A stretch of 64,000 nt of DNA from Rotaria macrura (GCA_900239685.1 OENT01000418.1:1-64000), one strand, 5' to 3'; positions 13,066 through 24,926 are shown, numbered from the stretch's first letter. Numbers and translations are program-made. The notes: generated by a model not told the origin, from the letters alone.

Positions 13066-14469
13066 ATCCTTGCAGTGTATGCGGCATGCTCATGTTGCAA
13101 GAATTGTTGAATGTCTGCGTGGTATCGATTAGCCATGCATTTTATAGGATTAGGATGAGGTTTGTTTTTTGTTTATTTGGAAGAGTTCGCGTTAGTTTCC
13201 GTATGGCGTGTCGATGTATTTGTTGATGTTGTTGTGCTCGTGTGGTTTGAATTTATTGATCGCTTAATTGTACGTCTACTCGGGGAGAGGTCTGATTGAT
13301 GTTTGATTGAGTTTAGCTTTGGTGTTTAGGTAAGTTTCTGGAGAAATGATGGGCCGGAGATTAATGGCATGTCGTATCCGGAGGTCGTGGTGATATCGAG
13401 TTTTTTTTCAAATTCCTTAGATTTAGACTAATTTTTGGCCCCTTTTTATTGTCATGTTTTTTACTTCGCGCTTGATTTTGCTACATATACTTATATCTCA
13501 TAATATCATCTTATATCTGCCAATTGCTCACCATGCGTCTTGTTATGCAGCCACATTTCGGTTGATTACTGGACATTTGCTATATCTGCTGATGTCTCTC
13601 TACATCTCCTTATATATCATGTTGCTGTTTATATCTGCATTATATCCTATATCTCGTGTACCTCCAATGACTCCTACAACATCTATAACCACGCTGTTTC
13701 CGCACCCGCTACGCTAATTGTAGTCCTAATGAATGCTATGTTTCTTTTATCTACTGGATATTCCCTATCTATGCAGTCGGTGTTTGATTTTGTTTTCGGG
13801 AAAACTCTAATGAAACATCAAGTCACGAGCTATGGTGTTTAAGGGTCAGTGGTATACCTACTCTATATCTCACTTATGGATTCGTGTATTCTACTTCATA
13901 ATAACATGCGGAAAAAAATAAGAATGTTGGTGTTTGCTCTCAATGTGTTTCATAATGTTTGTCGAATTGACCTCGGAGATGAGTTTTCCGATGCAATGAG
14001 TAGGAAATTATTTGGAAATCTGATAAGCTCCTAAACGGAAGGGTAATTTTTCAAACCAACTCTCCTCGGATTCATAACCATCGCGAAATTGGTTTCGAGT
14101 GAACACGTATCCATATTCCGAGACATGTCGTGATCTTCGGTGGAATCGTATTTCCTCACGAGCATAAGTATGTATTGGTTTCTGGAGCATCACTGCACTT
14201 CGATACGGGTCTGACCTCTCGTTTTAAGTCAAGTGTCCGAGTTATCAACTGAAAAGCGCTTTAAGAAAACTCCATATCTAATGCTATGTGTCCTCCAACT
14301 TAAATTTCAAGGGAAGCGGGGCACTATGTCTCATTAACGGAATGTAACTAAGGACTGAAAGCGTCTTTTATGAAAACCAGATTTCCCCTCGCTCTGAGAC
14401 TACCAATAAGTCTTTTGTGCGTTTAAATAGCATATCCGCATTCTCTCCGAAAAACTGTTCAGCTTCCAA
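13066..14469. other. Spacer between minisatellite and right arm
   Basis: The sequence falls back to AT-rich composition. Around 13,480-13,660 the word ATATCT/TTATATC recurs loosely (ACTTATATCTC, CTTATATCTGCC, TTTATATCTGC). No transposase or other gene is recognised, although a transposase would be expected here in an autonomous element. Confidence 0.5.
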
Positions 14470-15095
14470 TGTTTTCCGAGATAAGCGATTTCTATTGGTT
14501 CCCAGTGATGCAATATGATATGAAGGCATTTAAAGCCCCTATTCGCACTCTGGGATTTCGATTACGTTCATTGTAATGTTTTCGAGAGAGCAAGATTCTT
14601 ATTGGCTTTTGGTCATCCAACAAGATTTCTAGGCATTTAGAGCGCATATTCGGAATCTCTCCTCAAGACAACATCGTTTGCAAAGTTTTANNNNNNNNNN
14701 NNNNNNNNNNNNNNNNNNNNNNNNNNNNNNNNNNNNNNNNNNNNNNNNNNNNNNNNNNNNNNNNNNNNNNNNNNNNNNNNNNNNNNNNNNNNNNNNNNNN
14801 NNNNNNNNNNNNNNNNNNNNNNNNNNNNNNNNNNNNNNNNNNNNAGTCAACCAATAGGATTTAAGGACATTTGGAGCACATATTCGGAATCTCTGTCAAA
14901 AACTACATCGGTTACAATGTTTCCCCAAATATGGGTTTTTTATTGGTTCCTGGTCATCCAATAGGATTTGGGGCAAACGGAGGTCAAATTCGAACTCTTT
15001 GACCCCGATAACCTATATACAAGTTGTTTCGGAGCAAAAAAGAGTTAAAGTACCTGCTAGTACCTGCTAGTACCTTCTAGTACCTGGTGAATTTG
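14470..15095 (-). repeat. Right terminal inverted repeat of ~107 bp subrepeats
   Basis: The marker TATTGG...CAATAGGATTT recurs at about 14,485, 14,592, 14,845 and 14,945 in the opposite sense to the left arm. The outer ~240 bp matches the left arm almost exactly. The inner units are diverged. The assembly gap at 14,691-14,844 falls inside this array. Confidence 0.82.
14691..14844. other. Assembly gap (154 N)
   Basis: A run of N interrupts the tandem subrepeats of the right arm. Its length is close to one or two subrepeat units, so the real copy number here is unknown. Confidence 0.99.
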
Positions 15096-16788
15096 AAATG
15101 TGAAAGAAAACGGATGATTAGTATAGTTTTTCGAAGTAACTAGTTATCTTTTTGTGATTTCCCAATTATAAAGTAATTCATTTCGAATGAATTACTTTAT
15201 AATTCATTTGCGTCATCCAATGGAGACGAAGTGGAATGATGAATATTTGAAGATGTAGTTAAACAGAGATTAATGGACGAATCAACCCCTGTTAGAATCC
15301 AATACAATCAAAAACTTGCTACTACTAACTTTTCTTAATTTTCTCTAAAAATTTGTTTATCATCATAAGAAACTAGTATTTTATATCTCTATATTATGTT
15401 TGTTGGTTATTTTCATATTTTCACAGACTCATCTCTTAATCGTGTTCGTCATCCAACAAAATTCAACTTACCTAATCCTAGTACTTTTTATAGAGCAGCT
15501 CTATTTTCGACAACAGTTGATTGTCGATGATTTATTTTGTCCGACACTGTGCTTATTGCAGGAATTATATCATATTCTGCAGCGAACTATATCCCAGGGA
15601 TTATTTTTTCTTCTTATCAAAAAAAATTAACTAACAGGAAATGGAATTTAGAAAAACTTTTAGTGGTATCATTCATTATTTTACATTTTCGATATTTTTC
15701 TTCCCGACATTTTCTTCTTACATTTGGAAATTTTGGAATTTTACTATATAAAAGTTAATGGATATTATTATGAAGAAATTACCTTTTTTCAGAGAAAAAA
15801 AACAGAAAGTATTTTATTGCACAAGATCCTTAGACACTCGTACCGATGCAAACGGTTATGACTTGTCATACTGTTTTCTTATATTTACACACGATCAGCT
15901 AACTTGAATTTCAGAAAAATATCTTCTGGTACGTGATCAATCAGACCCCAATGATTTATCGAATCAATAGCAGAAAATGTACTTTGAAGGCTTTGTAGGG
16001 GGACACTTTTTTGAGGATTCTCACTAATCTCATTTCAAGTAAAAAAGAGTGATAGGAATTTCATTACTATTTTTTTCTCGCGCCCAAGTCGAGTTTCCCA
16101 GATCATTGTTGGCATGTAGCGATAAACACACGATAATGGGTGACTACAGCCAATAGCGAATTTCGATGGAGAATTTTTTACTTTTTCTTTCCTTTATCAT
16201 CCGACATTAATCCAATGGTTCTAAGGAAATAACCTAGTAATGACGAATTTACAGCGCTGTCTATCATGCAGGCCGCTTTTCGGAACAAAACCAAATATGT
16301 AGTTCCAAAGAGAAAATTTTTCTACAACTACTTGTGTGAGAGAGGTCTCGCGCCCATGCCGAAACTTCAGATGGCGCACACAAGTGCATTTTTTGATATT
16401 GATTTGTCTTTTCCTGCATACTTCTTTTGCTCTGCACCCGTACTATTCTAGTTCAATGGTTCGAACGCAATGGAACACCGCTGCATATTTAGTTCGAAAT
16501 AGAGGCACAAATCGAAAGATGTCGAAAGAATGAAATGATGACGAATGAAATAGAGACTGAAGTGAAGAGGAATAATCAGAGAGAGAGAGAGGTATATCGT
16601 GATGATATGACAATATGAAGATATACTCTAACAAAGGACTATGGTACACTAAAATCTATACAGAAAATATGAAGAACGTACTTCATCGGTTGAAATACAA
16701 ATGTAATTGAATTTAAATTAATACTTTATTTGCGCGGAAAAAGTTTATTTTTAAATGCTATATTACTGACATTTCTTTCAAGTGACAC
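15096..16788. other. Intergenic, nothing recognised
   Basis: Several short AT-rich open frames exist, but none has a domain or credible splice context. The only structured item is the 41 bp palindrome listed separately. Confidence 0.5.
15164..15204. repeat. 41 bp palindrome
   Basis: Perfect 18 bp arms (AATTATAAAGTAATTCAT and its reverse complement) surround the 5 bp spacer TTCGA. It lies 70 bp outside the right end of the large Foldback-like element. Confidence 0.9.
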
Positions 16789-16878
16789 CAGAGCTGGGCA
16801 AAATACTCAAAGTAGTCGTACTCGAGTACCATTTTGGTCGTACTCGTACTCGAAAAAGTTCATGCTTGCCCAGCTCTG
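16789..16878. mobile_element. 90 bp hAT-like MITE, ends CAGAGCTGGGCA
   Basis: The 12 bp ends CAGAGCTGGGCA and TGCCCAGCTCTG are exact inverted repeats. The inside is a run of GTACTCGAGTAC-type palindromic words. CAGRG...TGGGC termini are typical of hAT elements, which make 8 bp target duplications. The flanking 8-mers AGTGACAC and AGGGATGC agree at only five positions, so a duplication is not proven. This is too short to code for anything. Confidence 0.7.
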
Positions 16879-17437
16879 AGGGATGCTTTAATTTATTTCA
16901 AAAAAAGACTCATTATCTCGGTCTGATCGAAAATTTATTCACATTTTAACGATTAGTTTTTTATTAATATTTCTCTTTCAGTACTTTCTGAATTGAATTC
17001 CTTTAGATTTATTCTAAAATAAACTATTTTCATTTGATTACCTCAAACTATGATTACAAATTCTAGATTGACTTCGGCAAATTACCATTACCCTAGAAAG
17101 TGAGAAGTATTTTAAAATATAGCTAAGGAAGCATTCCGCTCAAGTGAACTTTTGTCATATGTAATGTCCTACGGATCTTTAACTTATTTCGTCGCAAAGG
17201 TTTCGCCCATCTACCGATTTGCAGAACCAATTTTAGTTTTCGTAGCGTCGGAACTGAAAGTTTCGGTAGTATAGCTACACTTTTTTTTACAGTGTGTTGT
17301 AATATCTTTCAGGCTAGTTGTAACGAAATAAAGGATAGATCGTTTCGTTAATACTGCAGTATTTATTTTATTAAGATGTTATGAGAAACTGAAAGAGTAG
17401 TGTTACCGCTATCCTCGGTGTACGATGTTCACTACAC
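16879..17437. other. Intergenic, nothing recognised
   Basis: AT-rich sequence with no gene candidate. Near 17,278-17,302 the run of T between ACACTT and ACAGTGTG resembles the termini of the palindrome that follows. Confidence 0.4.
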
Positions 17438-17933
17438 TACACTCTAAAAAAACTAAGTACTTTCATGAACCCCCTCAAAAGGCTCGGTAGATTTAAAATA
17501 GCATCCAAATGACCTGAAATGCGTAAAAAACGGTTGTTCAGCTCTACGAAACCTTTAAAGGTTCTTCCCGTGTTCCCGCGGGCCAAACCCTCTTCTACGA
17601 AACCTTTTTTTAAGTTTCGTAGAGCAAAAAAAAGTTTCGAAAGAAAATGCGAAACCTTTAGAGTTTCGTAGAAAAAAACTGCGAAACCACTGAGAGTGAA
17701 GAAGAAACTCTGAAGGTTTCGCATTTTCTTTCGAAACTTTTTTTTGCTCTACGAAACTTAAAAAAAGGTTTCGTAGAAGAGGGTTTGGCCCACGGGCACA
17801 CTGGAAGAATCTTTAAAGGTTTCGTAAAACTGAACAACCGTTTTTTACGCATTTCAGGTCATTTGGATGCTATTTTAAATATACCGAACCTTTTGAGGGG
17901 TTCAGGAAAGTGCTTAGTTTTTTTCAGAGTGTA
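17438..17933. mobile_element. 496 bp near-perfect palindromic element
   Basis: The two ~235 bp arms meet near 17,685 and match almost base for base. Shared blocks include ACGAAACTTAAAAAAAGGTT and TTTGAGGGG. The termini are TACACTCTRAAAAAAACTAAG and its complement. A TA at each end would fit a TA-duplicating (Tc1/mariner-type) MITE. Most of the arm is built of the short word CTACGAAACCTTT and its complement. Minus and plus frames mirror each other and are not genes. Confidence 0.85.
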
Positions 17934-18302
17934 CTTCATCACTCCACCTATGCGTGTTTCACACAGAACACAAGTTTATATAGGAGAGAAGAAATAGAGA
18001 GAAGAGGGGAACGGTTGAGTAAAGGTCAGAATGAGCAGGGAGTAGCTATCAGTCACGAGGTCAGAACTTCTATCCACATAGTGACCGACAGAATACGCAC
18101 ATAGGTCGTGACCTTATTATCGGCACACTAGTGCAGTCAGCTGACATTCTATCCAGGGTAAAGCACTGAATACCACTCCAGTTTTATTAATAGTGTTCTA
18201 GTTTAAAGCATTCTCTAACGATATTCGCAGATGTTGAAAAAAAACATTTCTCGTATTCTGATTTTGAGTTTCTGACAAAGTTCAATAACAATAATAAGTT
18301 GT

Positions 18303-20713
18303 TCATAGAATAGTACAATCGCCACCAGAGTTCTTTTCTTCAAGTTCTTGTTTGAGTGCCTCGTATCTTTCTTGAGCTTCTCGAATAGCTTCTGCACTAG
18401 CTTGACGATCGTTGTTGAGTTTCTCATAATTTTCTCTGGATTCTCGTACCTCCTTCATCAAAGTTTCTAGCTGGGCTTGGTGGATTCGACGTTGTTCTGC
18501 TAGTTCTTCTTTTTGTGAAGCAAACATTTTTTCTTGATTTTCAAGTGCTTTTCTTAAGGAATCAGTCTCGCTCTGATGTTTGGCGATCGTTTCATTCAGA
18601 GCACGTTGATTATCTTCAATTTGTTTTCGAAACGTTTCCCGTTCTTTCTCAAAGTTGGCCTGTTGAGTTTTAACAGCTTTCTTCCAATCTTTCAATTGAT
18701 CCATGACAGTATTGATTTCTTGTTTCTTTTCATGTAGCTGTGGTGTGAATTCAACCACTACCTATAATGAAAAAAACATGATACTTACGTATATTTATAA
18801 TTAACCGAAGAATATCATCATCGTATAACAGTAATCAATTCTAGGTACAGTCAGCAATCAAGCTGCATGATTCTCAAGTTCTAACAAAGCAGAGTGTATG
18901 GATCCAGATTTAGTTTTTTCTATTAAAATCTAACAAATGCATAAGTTCGAACACTTACCACGATTCTGACACTGTTTAATTCATCAAACGATTAAAACAT
19001 TCATATTATGGTTTAAAGAAGCATGAATATTCTTATACAACACTTCATCTGATAGTCTCAGGGGAAAAATTTTCGTAGTGACAATGAAACGAAGAGTTTC
19101 AAACTATTGAAAGAATTGCTTTATATTGAATAGAATTTTCTCTTCCTTCGTTGATCATTTTAAGCGCTGATTGGGTTCGTTCACTCTTGAAACGTTTTCT
19201 TTTAACAGCTGATTGTGATTTTATGGGCACTCCTATCAGATTGAGAACTGTATGTCTTGATTACTTAAGTAACTGAATCAAACAGCTAGATTTGTACGAG
19301 ATTCCAGATTGAATATATCGTATAACCAGTTTGCTTTTTGAAATTCATTTTTCAGTACAATAGTGTGCGACTAAGTTTAAAGTAATCCAATACTATAGTA
19401 CGATAGAGCCTTATCGATTTGGGATCAATATGATGATTTTTTTGACACATCTATTTTGCATGAATATCGACACCATGTGATAAAATAATCCTCGTTAAAC
19501 AATAATGAGGTTCTTCGAATTTCTGAATACGACATACCCAGTTCGAGCATTAGATGTCGGCTCCCGCAGAAACACATAATAAATCGAAGGAACATGGAAG
19601 CAGTATTCCGGTGGAAAGTTTTTCAGCTTCACTGCTGCATTTCTGTTCTTCCCCACAGGAGCCAGTCGGAAATCATCGTAAGAAATCGGCAACGCTTCCG
19701 ATCGGAATACTGCTTTCATGCTTCGCCAAGTTATAGAATCTGGACTCATCCACCTGGATATATGATGCATCGAAGCTATTGAATACGTGTACAAAGACTA
19801 CCAATAGTATAAACTATATCGTCAACAATTTGTGAGGGAACCACGGAGCAGTTTTTCTCTCTGAATACCTCGACATTGAACAACTCGAAGATAGTAAAAT
19901 GATCATGTAACAAATCATGAAATTGAAACGACTATTCTCCAGCGGAAAATTTTGAGTCTCACGAATAGTCAGAATCTTACTGCTCATTAGAATGAAGGCA
20001 GAGCAGTTTGAGTAAATGTTACAACATGTGGCTGTACTCTGCGAAGAGGACCCAATGAGAAATTATATAAAAACGTAGTTCTGTGTAATGTTTCTTCAAG
20101 TTGCAGTACTCACCTTTAATAGTTGTTCCTTCAAATATTGTTTTTCAGTTGGATCATTTATATTTATGCTATCCAAGAAGCACACATTCTTATTGGTTAC
20201 TTTTGTATTGACAAGTAATTTCTGGAGAAGAACGAGAGTGGTTCCTTCATAATCTTTTGGTCGACCTTTCATCAATGCATTGACAACGATGACAAGTGAT
20301 TCAGGTCGAAATGGATAGGCGGCGTTGATAGCATTGAAAGCCACCATGTCTTCATCTCGAATACGTCCGTTTTGATGACCAAACACAAAGATAATAACAG
20401 AGTTAGGGCGTTGTGAAAATGCTTTATCTATTTCGGCTTTGTTCAAATTGATACGTTCTTGTTCAGCTTCGATCAAGCCGGGAATATTGAAAATAGCGAG
20501 TGGAAGTCCACCGATTTTTACTTCTACATACTCAGTCTCATGAGTTACAGCACTTGAGCTGAATGCATGAGCAAATGCCTCTCGTCCAACGAGAACGTTG
20601 GCTAGGAAGCTCTTGCCAACACCTGAGTTGCCCAAAATTATGAGACCATATTTGTTGGCAGCGTCGTTGTCATAGTTGTTTTTTCTGTGTTTTTTTGATG
20701 TGCTTCGATACAT
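18303..20713 (-). CDS. AIG1/GIMAP-like GTPase with coiled-coil tail and CaaX box
   Basis: Two coding exons: 20,713-20,114 (600 nt) and 18,761-18,303. They are joined in phase 0 across a 1,352 bp intron with donor AAG|GTGAGT and acceptor CATTATAG. The predicted protein is 352 aa. Residues 23-200 are a P-loop GTPase domain of the AIG1 type. Seen directly are G1 GNSGVGKS (28-35), a G2 threonine (T57 in VTHETEY) and G3 FNIPGL, where Asp of the usual DxPG is Asn. No NKxD motif follows; VVNALMKG takes its place. Residues 201-340 are a long heptad-rich coiled coil. The last four residues are CTIL, a CaaX box whose terminal Leu favours geranylgeranylation in known prenyltransferases, so membrane anchoring is inferred. 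AATAAA lies at 18,188-18,183. It is transcribed away from its sister gene at 21,384. The exact role is unknown. Confidence 0.85.
19560..19735. repeat. CCGGAAT-type palindromic repeat in the GTPase intron
   Basis: GGAAGCAGTATTCCGG (about 19,592) and its near-complement TCGGAATACTGCTTTC (about 19,700) form arms around a ~90 bp centre. The same 16-mer core occurs in the elements at 25,535-26,809 and 39,676-39,843. This is therefore a degenerate member of that family, lying inside the long intron. Confidence 0.6.
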
Positions 20714-21383
20714 GATTGGTAGAGAAATATGCGCTTCGAATTATTCACTTTTAGCAAGAATAGAATAGATGAAACTCAAAAAATGACAGCTAATAAATCT
20801 TATTTATTTCGATAAATACCTTTGCATATTTGCAGACCTTGAATAAAGTTTGTTGGTTTAGCGGTTCGCGTGCATATTTAGTAAATATTTGAGTGGAGAA
20901 CAAAGAAAGGAAAAAATCTGTGCCTGAGGAGAGCGAGAGGTAATTGGCAATGAGACAGCGATTAAAGGAGGGGAATCAAATTGCAACATGGATATTAACT
21001 TGCTCATACGTTGGAAAAAAACACGTATTAATTGTAACCAAGAGGAAAAAGCGGATGATTAGTTGACGTAAGATTGATCGAACCACGGTATTTTTCTTGA
21101 AGGGATTTCTTGGTAAATATTAATGATATGACACATTTCACCCATAGCCTCACATAAGTGAAATAACCTAGAGATTAATTCCTTCGTTTTATTGGTTTTC
21201 TCTTTATTATTCAGTTTTATATGTATTATCACTTAAAGCAAAGAATATTCTCACAATCGCACTCATTTTTAGATTCTGTTGCTTCATAGACACACAAGAT
21301 TCACCATTCTGTGCTCGTTCATCTACTATTCGATTATTTTTATGCATTAGAAAATATTTCAACATATCTGCCGATATAAATCA
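20714..21383. promoter_or_regulatory. Shared 670 bp region between divergent GTPase genes
   Basis: The start codons of the two GTPase genes face away from each other across this interval, so both promoters must lie here, possibly as one bidirectional unit. I see no certain TATA or initiator motif. The stretch 20,900-20,990 is purine-rich on the plus strand. Confidence 0.5.
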
Positions 21384-23125
21384 ATGGATAAATTACATGA
21401 GAACAGTGCAAAACCAATGAATACAACGGCGAGAGGCACTGACGAATATGGTATCATTATTTTGGGTAATTCGGGTGTTGGAAAAAGTTTTTTAGTTAAC
21501 TGTCTGGTTGAATACGAAGCTTTTGCTCATGCATTCAGTTCCAGGTCAGTAACACATGAAACAGAATATGTCAAAGTGAGAATCAATGATTGTATATTCA
21601 CAATTTTCAATATTCCCGGTTTGATTGAAGCTGAACAAGAACTTATTGATTCGAATAAGAAAGAAATCGATAAAGCATTTGAGCAATGCCCAACTTCAAT
21701 AATTATCTTTGTGTTTGGCCATCAAAATGGACGTATTCAAGACGAGGACGTGGTGACGTTCAATGCAATCAACACTGCCTATCCGTATCATGCCGACTCG
21801 CTTTTGATTGTTGTGAATGGGTTGTTGCTAGATCGTGATGACACATATGAAGGGTTTACACTTGCTCTTTTACAACGTCTACTCAAAGGGACTGACATAA
21901 AAAATGACACAACCTTGTTTTTGGATATGATCGATGGAAACAATGCCGGTGATAGAAAACTTCTCAAACAGCAATGCTTGAAGGTAAATTTGACCTTAGA
22001 AATAAATAGAAGCTGATATGAAGTGTCATTAGCTCGTTGTAAACTCTTTCCATAGGTTTATACCAATGGATCTAATTTATTAAAGAGAGAAACGCAGAAC
22101 ATACATGTCTATTATTCTAGTGAATATTCATTCGGATGTAATGTGGGCTATAGAGAAGAAAGTATGTATCATAAAGACATCACAGTTGATATTCTCAGGA
22201 TTTACGACATATAATGAAGTCACTATATCATCAATGAGATATACTTTCAGATTATTCGTCATATAATTTCAACAACAGAGTTAGGGAGTTTCGTTCAAAT
22301 AATGAATAGTTACAGTAGTTATACTTTTGTTAGGATTGTAAAATCCTCTACTCTGTAACAGCGATTGTGTTTTGAAAGACGATAATTTTGAAAGAACAAA
22401 CATGATTGAAGTTTCTAAGATTCAAATATGGTTCTTTTGATCGAAATCGGAAGAAGATATTTCTGGACTAAATCTTTAAAAGATAACTACTAAGTTACGT
22501 TCTAATTAAAATGGAGTTTTCTAAGTATCAATGCAACACGAATTATGTCTTTCTGATATTCTCATGGTTACATGTTGTAACATTATTATAATATTTTCTG
22601 ACATGATGACAGGGACTGAAACATTGCAGACCTATGGAACACAGAAAAGTACAAGAAATCGAAACTCGTATGGATGAACTGAAGAATCAACGAAGGAGGA
22701 TAAAAGATGAACAAACTAAATTTGACGCTGAGAAAAAGAACTTAATCAGACAGATTGAAGAAAGTCAAGAATCTATTCAGGCAGCAAGAGTCAAAAACGA
22801 AAACGAAAAGAAGTTCTATCAACAGCTAGCCAAACGTCAACAAGAGAGTGTCGATGAACAGCACCGTCAGCTTGAAGAAGATCAAGAGTCATTCGAAATT
22901 CAGGTGCGAAGATTACGGATGGAGCTCACTCAAGCACGACAGGCCTATGAACGACTTCAGAATGATCGTACAGCTCCGCCTCAGGCTGTCACTCGCGCTA
23001 AATCAACGTATGAACGAATCAAAGAAACACTTACAAAGTTTCTTTTCCAGGGAGTAATGCGCTTGGTAGGTGTTCAATATCCATTGCTCAATATGTTGCC
23101 TCTTGATGGAAAACCATTTCAATAA
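21384..23125 (+). CDS. AIG1/GIMAP-like GTPase with coiled-coil tail, second copy
   Basis: Two coding exons: 21,384-21,983 (600 nt, the same length as in the sister gene) and 22,613-23,125. They are joined in phase 0 across a 629 bp intron with donor AAG|GTAAAT and acceptor GATGACAG. The predicted protein is 370 aa. G1 GNSGVGKS is again at residues 28-35. NIPGL replaces DxPGL and VVNGLLLD replaces NKxD, as in the sister, so these changes predate the duplication. The second exon is coiled coil. Its last ~25 residues (after KETL) diverge completely from the sister and end DGKPFQ, so the CaaX box is absent here. AATAAA is at 23,172-23,177. Domain assignment rests on AIG1-family motif order. Function is unknown; a cytosolic rather than membrane-bound form is my inference. 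Confidence 0.83.
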
Positions 23126-24926
23126 GACTTTTGTAAATCACATGTAGCGATTTGACGTATTGATTCAATGAAATAAACTGGAAGTTATTCTTGCAGTGTT
23201 TATCAAGCTAAAAGAACTTTGTCGAAGCTGTTTCATTTTCATGCCGAATTCAATATTTCGACATATTGTACCTCCAGCTCCAATACTGTATTTCATAGTC
23301 GATAGAACTCACAAATATTTTTTTCAACAATGTCTTTTTATTAGATCAACATCATACTGTGATGTAACGATAAGTAAGAGTCACATGATGAGAGAGAGGG
23401 TGTTGTTATGAGAAATTGGATGAAGTAGTTTTCCGACACTTGCCATAGTGATACTTATTGACCTAATTTACATGGCATGCACCATTATATAAGAGAAAGA
23501 ATAGAGACAGAGATGGGTCTACAGAAGAGGCACAGAAGATCAGTAAGACATGACATCAATATCGGTGCATATGTTAGGAAGTAGATTTCTCTGAGTAAAC
23601 ATCACAAATTTGTAAGAACATGAATCTACACATCACTTTGCTGTTGACTTGATTTGCTTAATTTTTTCATTCAGAAGTGCCTCATGTGAAAATCGATAAA
23701 GAGTTTCAGTTTTTATTTACTTACGGAGTTTTTGTACATAAAAATAAATGTGAATTACGTGCATACATTCGACAAATGAACCATGCTAGCAGTTGCATCT
23801 GAGTACATGCAGGAAGGAAAGTTCACGAATATGGAGAAAGAAAAAGAAAATGGTAAAACAATTTATGAAAACTGCATCGTTCATGTATTTCACTGCTATT
23901 TTAAGAGTGTAGACGCGTTTCGGGATATTTCAGGATACTCTTCGTAGGTCACGACACATTGACCTACTCTAAAGTTCTTTGCTTATCATAGTGTACTCAA
24001 AATTATTTGAATGCATACGTAATTACACATTCCGTAATATAAATTAAGATATTCCAATGAACTTTGTTTTACTACTGAAGTATTTTTGTTCACACTTCCG
24101 ATGCTACTCAAGTATAGAGAAAGTGAGCTCTAGTTCCGATCAGAGATTCGCTTAACAAATGAGAATAAATCACAGAGGATGTTTCATCGGACGGTATAGT
24201 GTTTTTGGGCACCGTTTAAGGGGAATGCAACATTAAACGGAAAATATGAATGGCATGATGGACGCACGTATAGAGAAAAGGGAGTGGCCACAAATTATTC
24301 AAATAGAAATCACAGTAGCGATTTGTGGCCCATGTAGACGACGTCATGGTATCTCTAATCTATAATGAGAACTAAATAGTAACGGATCTACAATTATTTG
24401 AGTAGATTGCATGTTGACTCAATTTAAAAATCAAAGAGATGAGAGATAGACGAACCACGTTTGAATAATAGGAAACTATTAATATATTGGATTTTTTTCT
24501 GTACAAGTATCTTCAAGGTACTTTGTTTTATTCTGCCAAACAAAACAGTAGCTCACTGTTCAAAAAGCTTGAGAGACCCCGCCCCTCAGAAAATCGATTT
24601 TTTTCTGAAAAGTCGATTTTGAGATAACCATATATTTTGAAAGCCCAAAGTGTCCTCTTTCAGATTATGTGCCGATTCGTGTCTTCTCATTTGTGAACAT
24701 AAAATTGTGATTTTAATTTGATTTAATTTGAATGAGTTTACTCAAATTAAATTTATCTAAAAAGAATGAAACGTTGAATTTTGGTGTTTTGAATTTAACT
24801 GAATTTAAGAAATTCAATGGCTTTGATGTGAATAAGTTAAAAATAACTATCATTAATTTGAAATTTCGTTTGGTGAAATTCGAAAAATTAATTGTTTAAT
24901 TTTACTTTTGAATGAACTTTGATCTA
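23126..24926. other. Intergenic, nothing certain
   Basis: Past the poly(A) signal of the GTPase gene I recognise no gene. A small hairpin, GGCCACAAAT...ATTTGTGGCC, lies at about 24,288-24,330. The stretch 24,700-24,900 is dense in TTTGAATTTAA-like AT words. Confidence 0.45.

Larger units (their letters stand above)
9646..15095. mobile_element. Large Foldback-like element (~5.4 kb) with a minisatellite core
   Basis: Sequence from 9,646 inward (GGTACTAGCAGGTACTTTAA, then GGGGTCAAAGAGTTCGAA and so on) is the reverse complement of sequence from about 15,095 inward. The arms are long and made of ~107 bp tandem subrepeats. This is the architecture of Drosophila Foldback and Galileo elements. The centre holds a GC-rich 76 bp tandem array (10,535-13,065) flanked by non-coding spacers. 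No transposase frame is visible, so the copy is non-autonomous or the coding part was replaced by the array. The right end has extra copies of a ~10 bp GGTACTAGCA word, and no target-site duplication can be read. An assembly gap lies in the right arm, so true arm length is uncertain. Confidence 0.75.

Noticed and set aside
10546-13226. Many long overlapping open frames on both strands (up to 311 codons, Cys/Arg-rich)
   Set aside because: They arise from the stop-poor 76 bp tandem repeat. The same words appear in rotated frames, with no start context or splice sites.
9646-15095. Direct or inverted repeats suggestive of a CRISPR array
   Set aside because: Units are contiguous tandem repeats without unique spacers, and the DNA is animal nuclear.
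19495-19794. Open frames on both strands inside the GTPase intron
   Set aside because: They lie over the palindromic CCGGAAT repeat and mirror each other.
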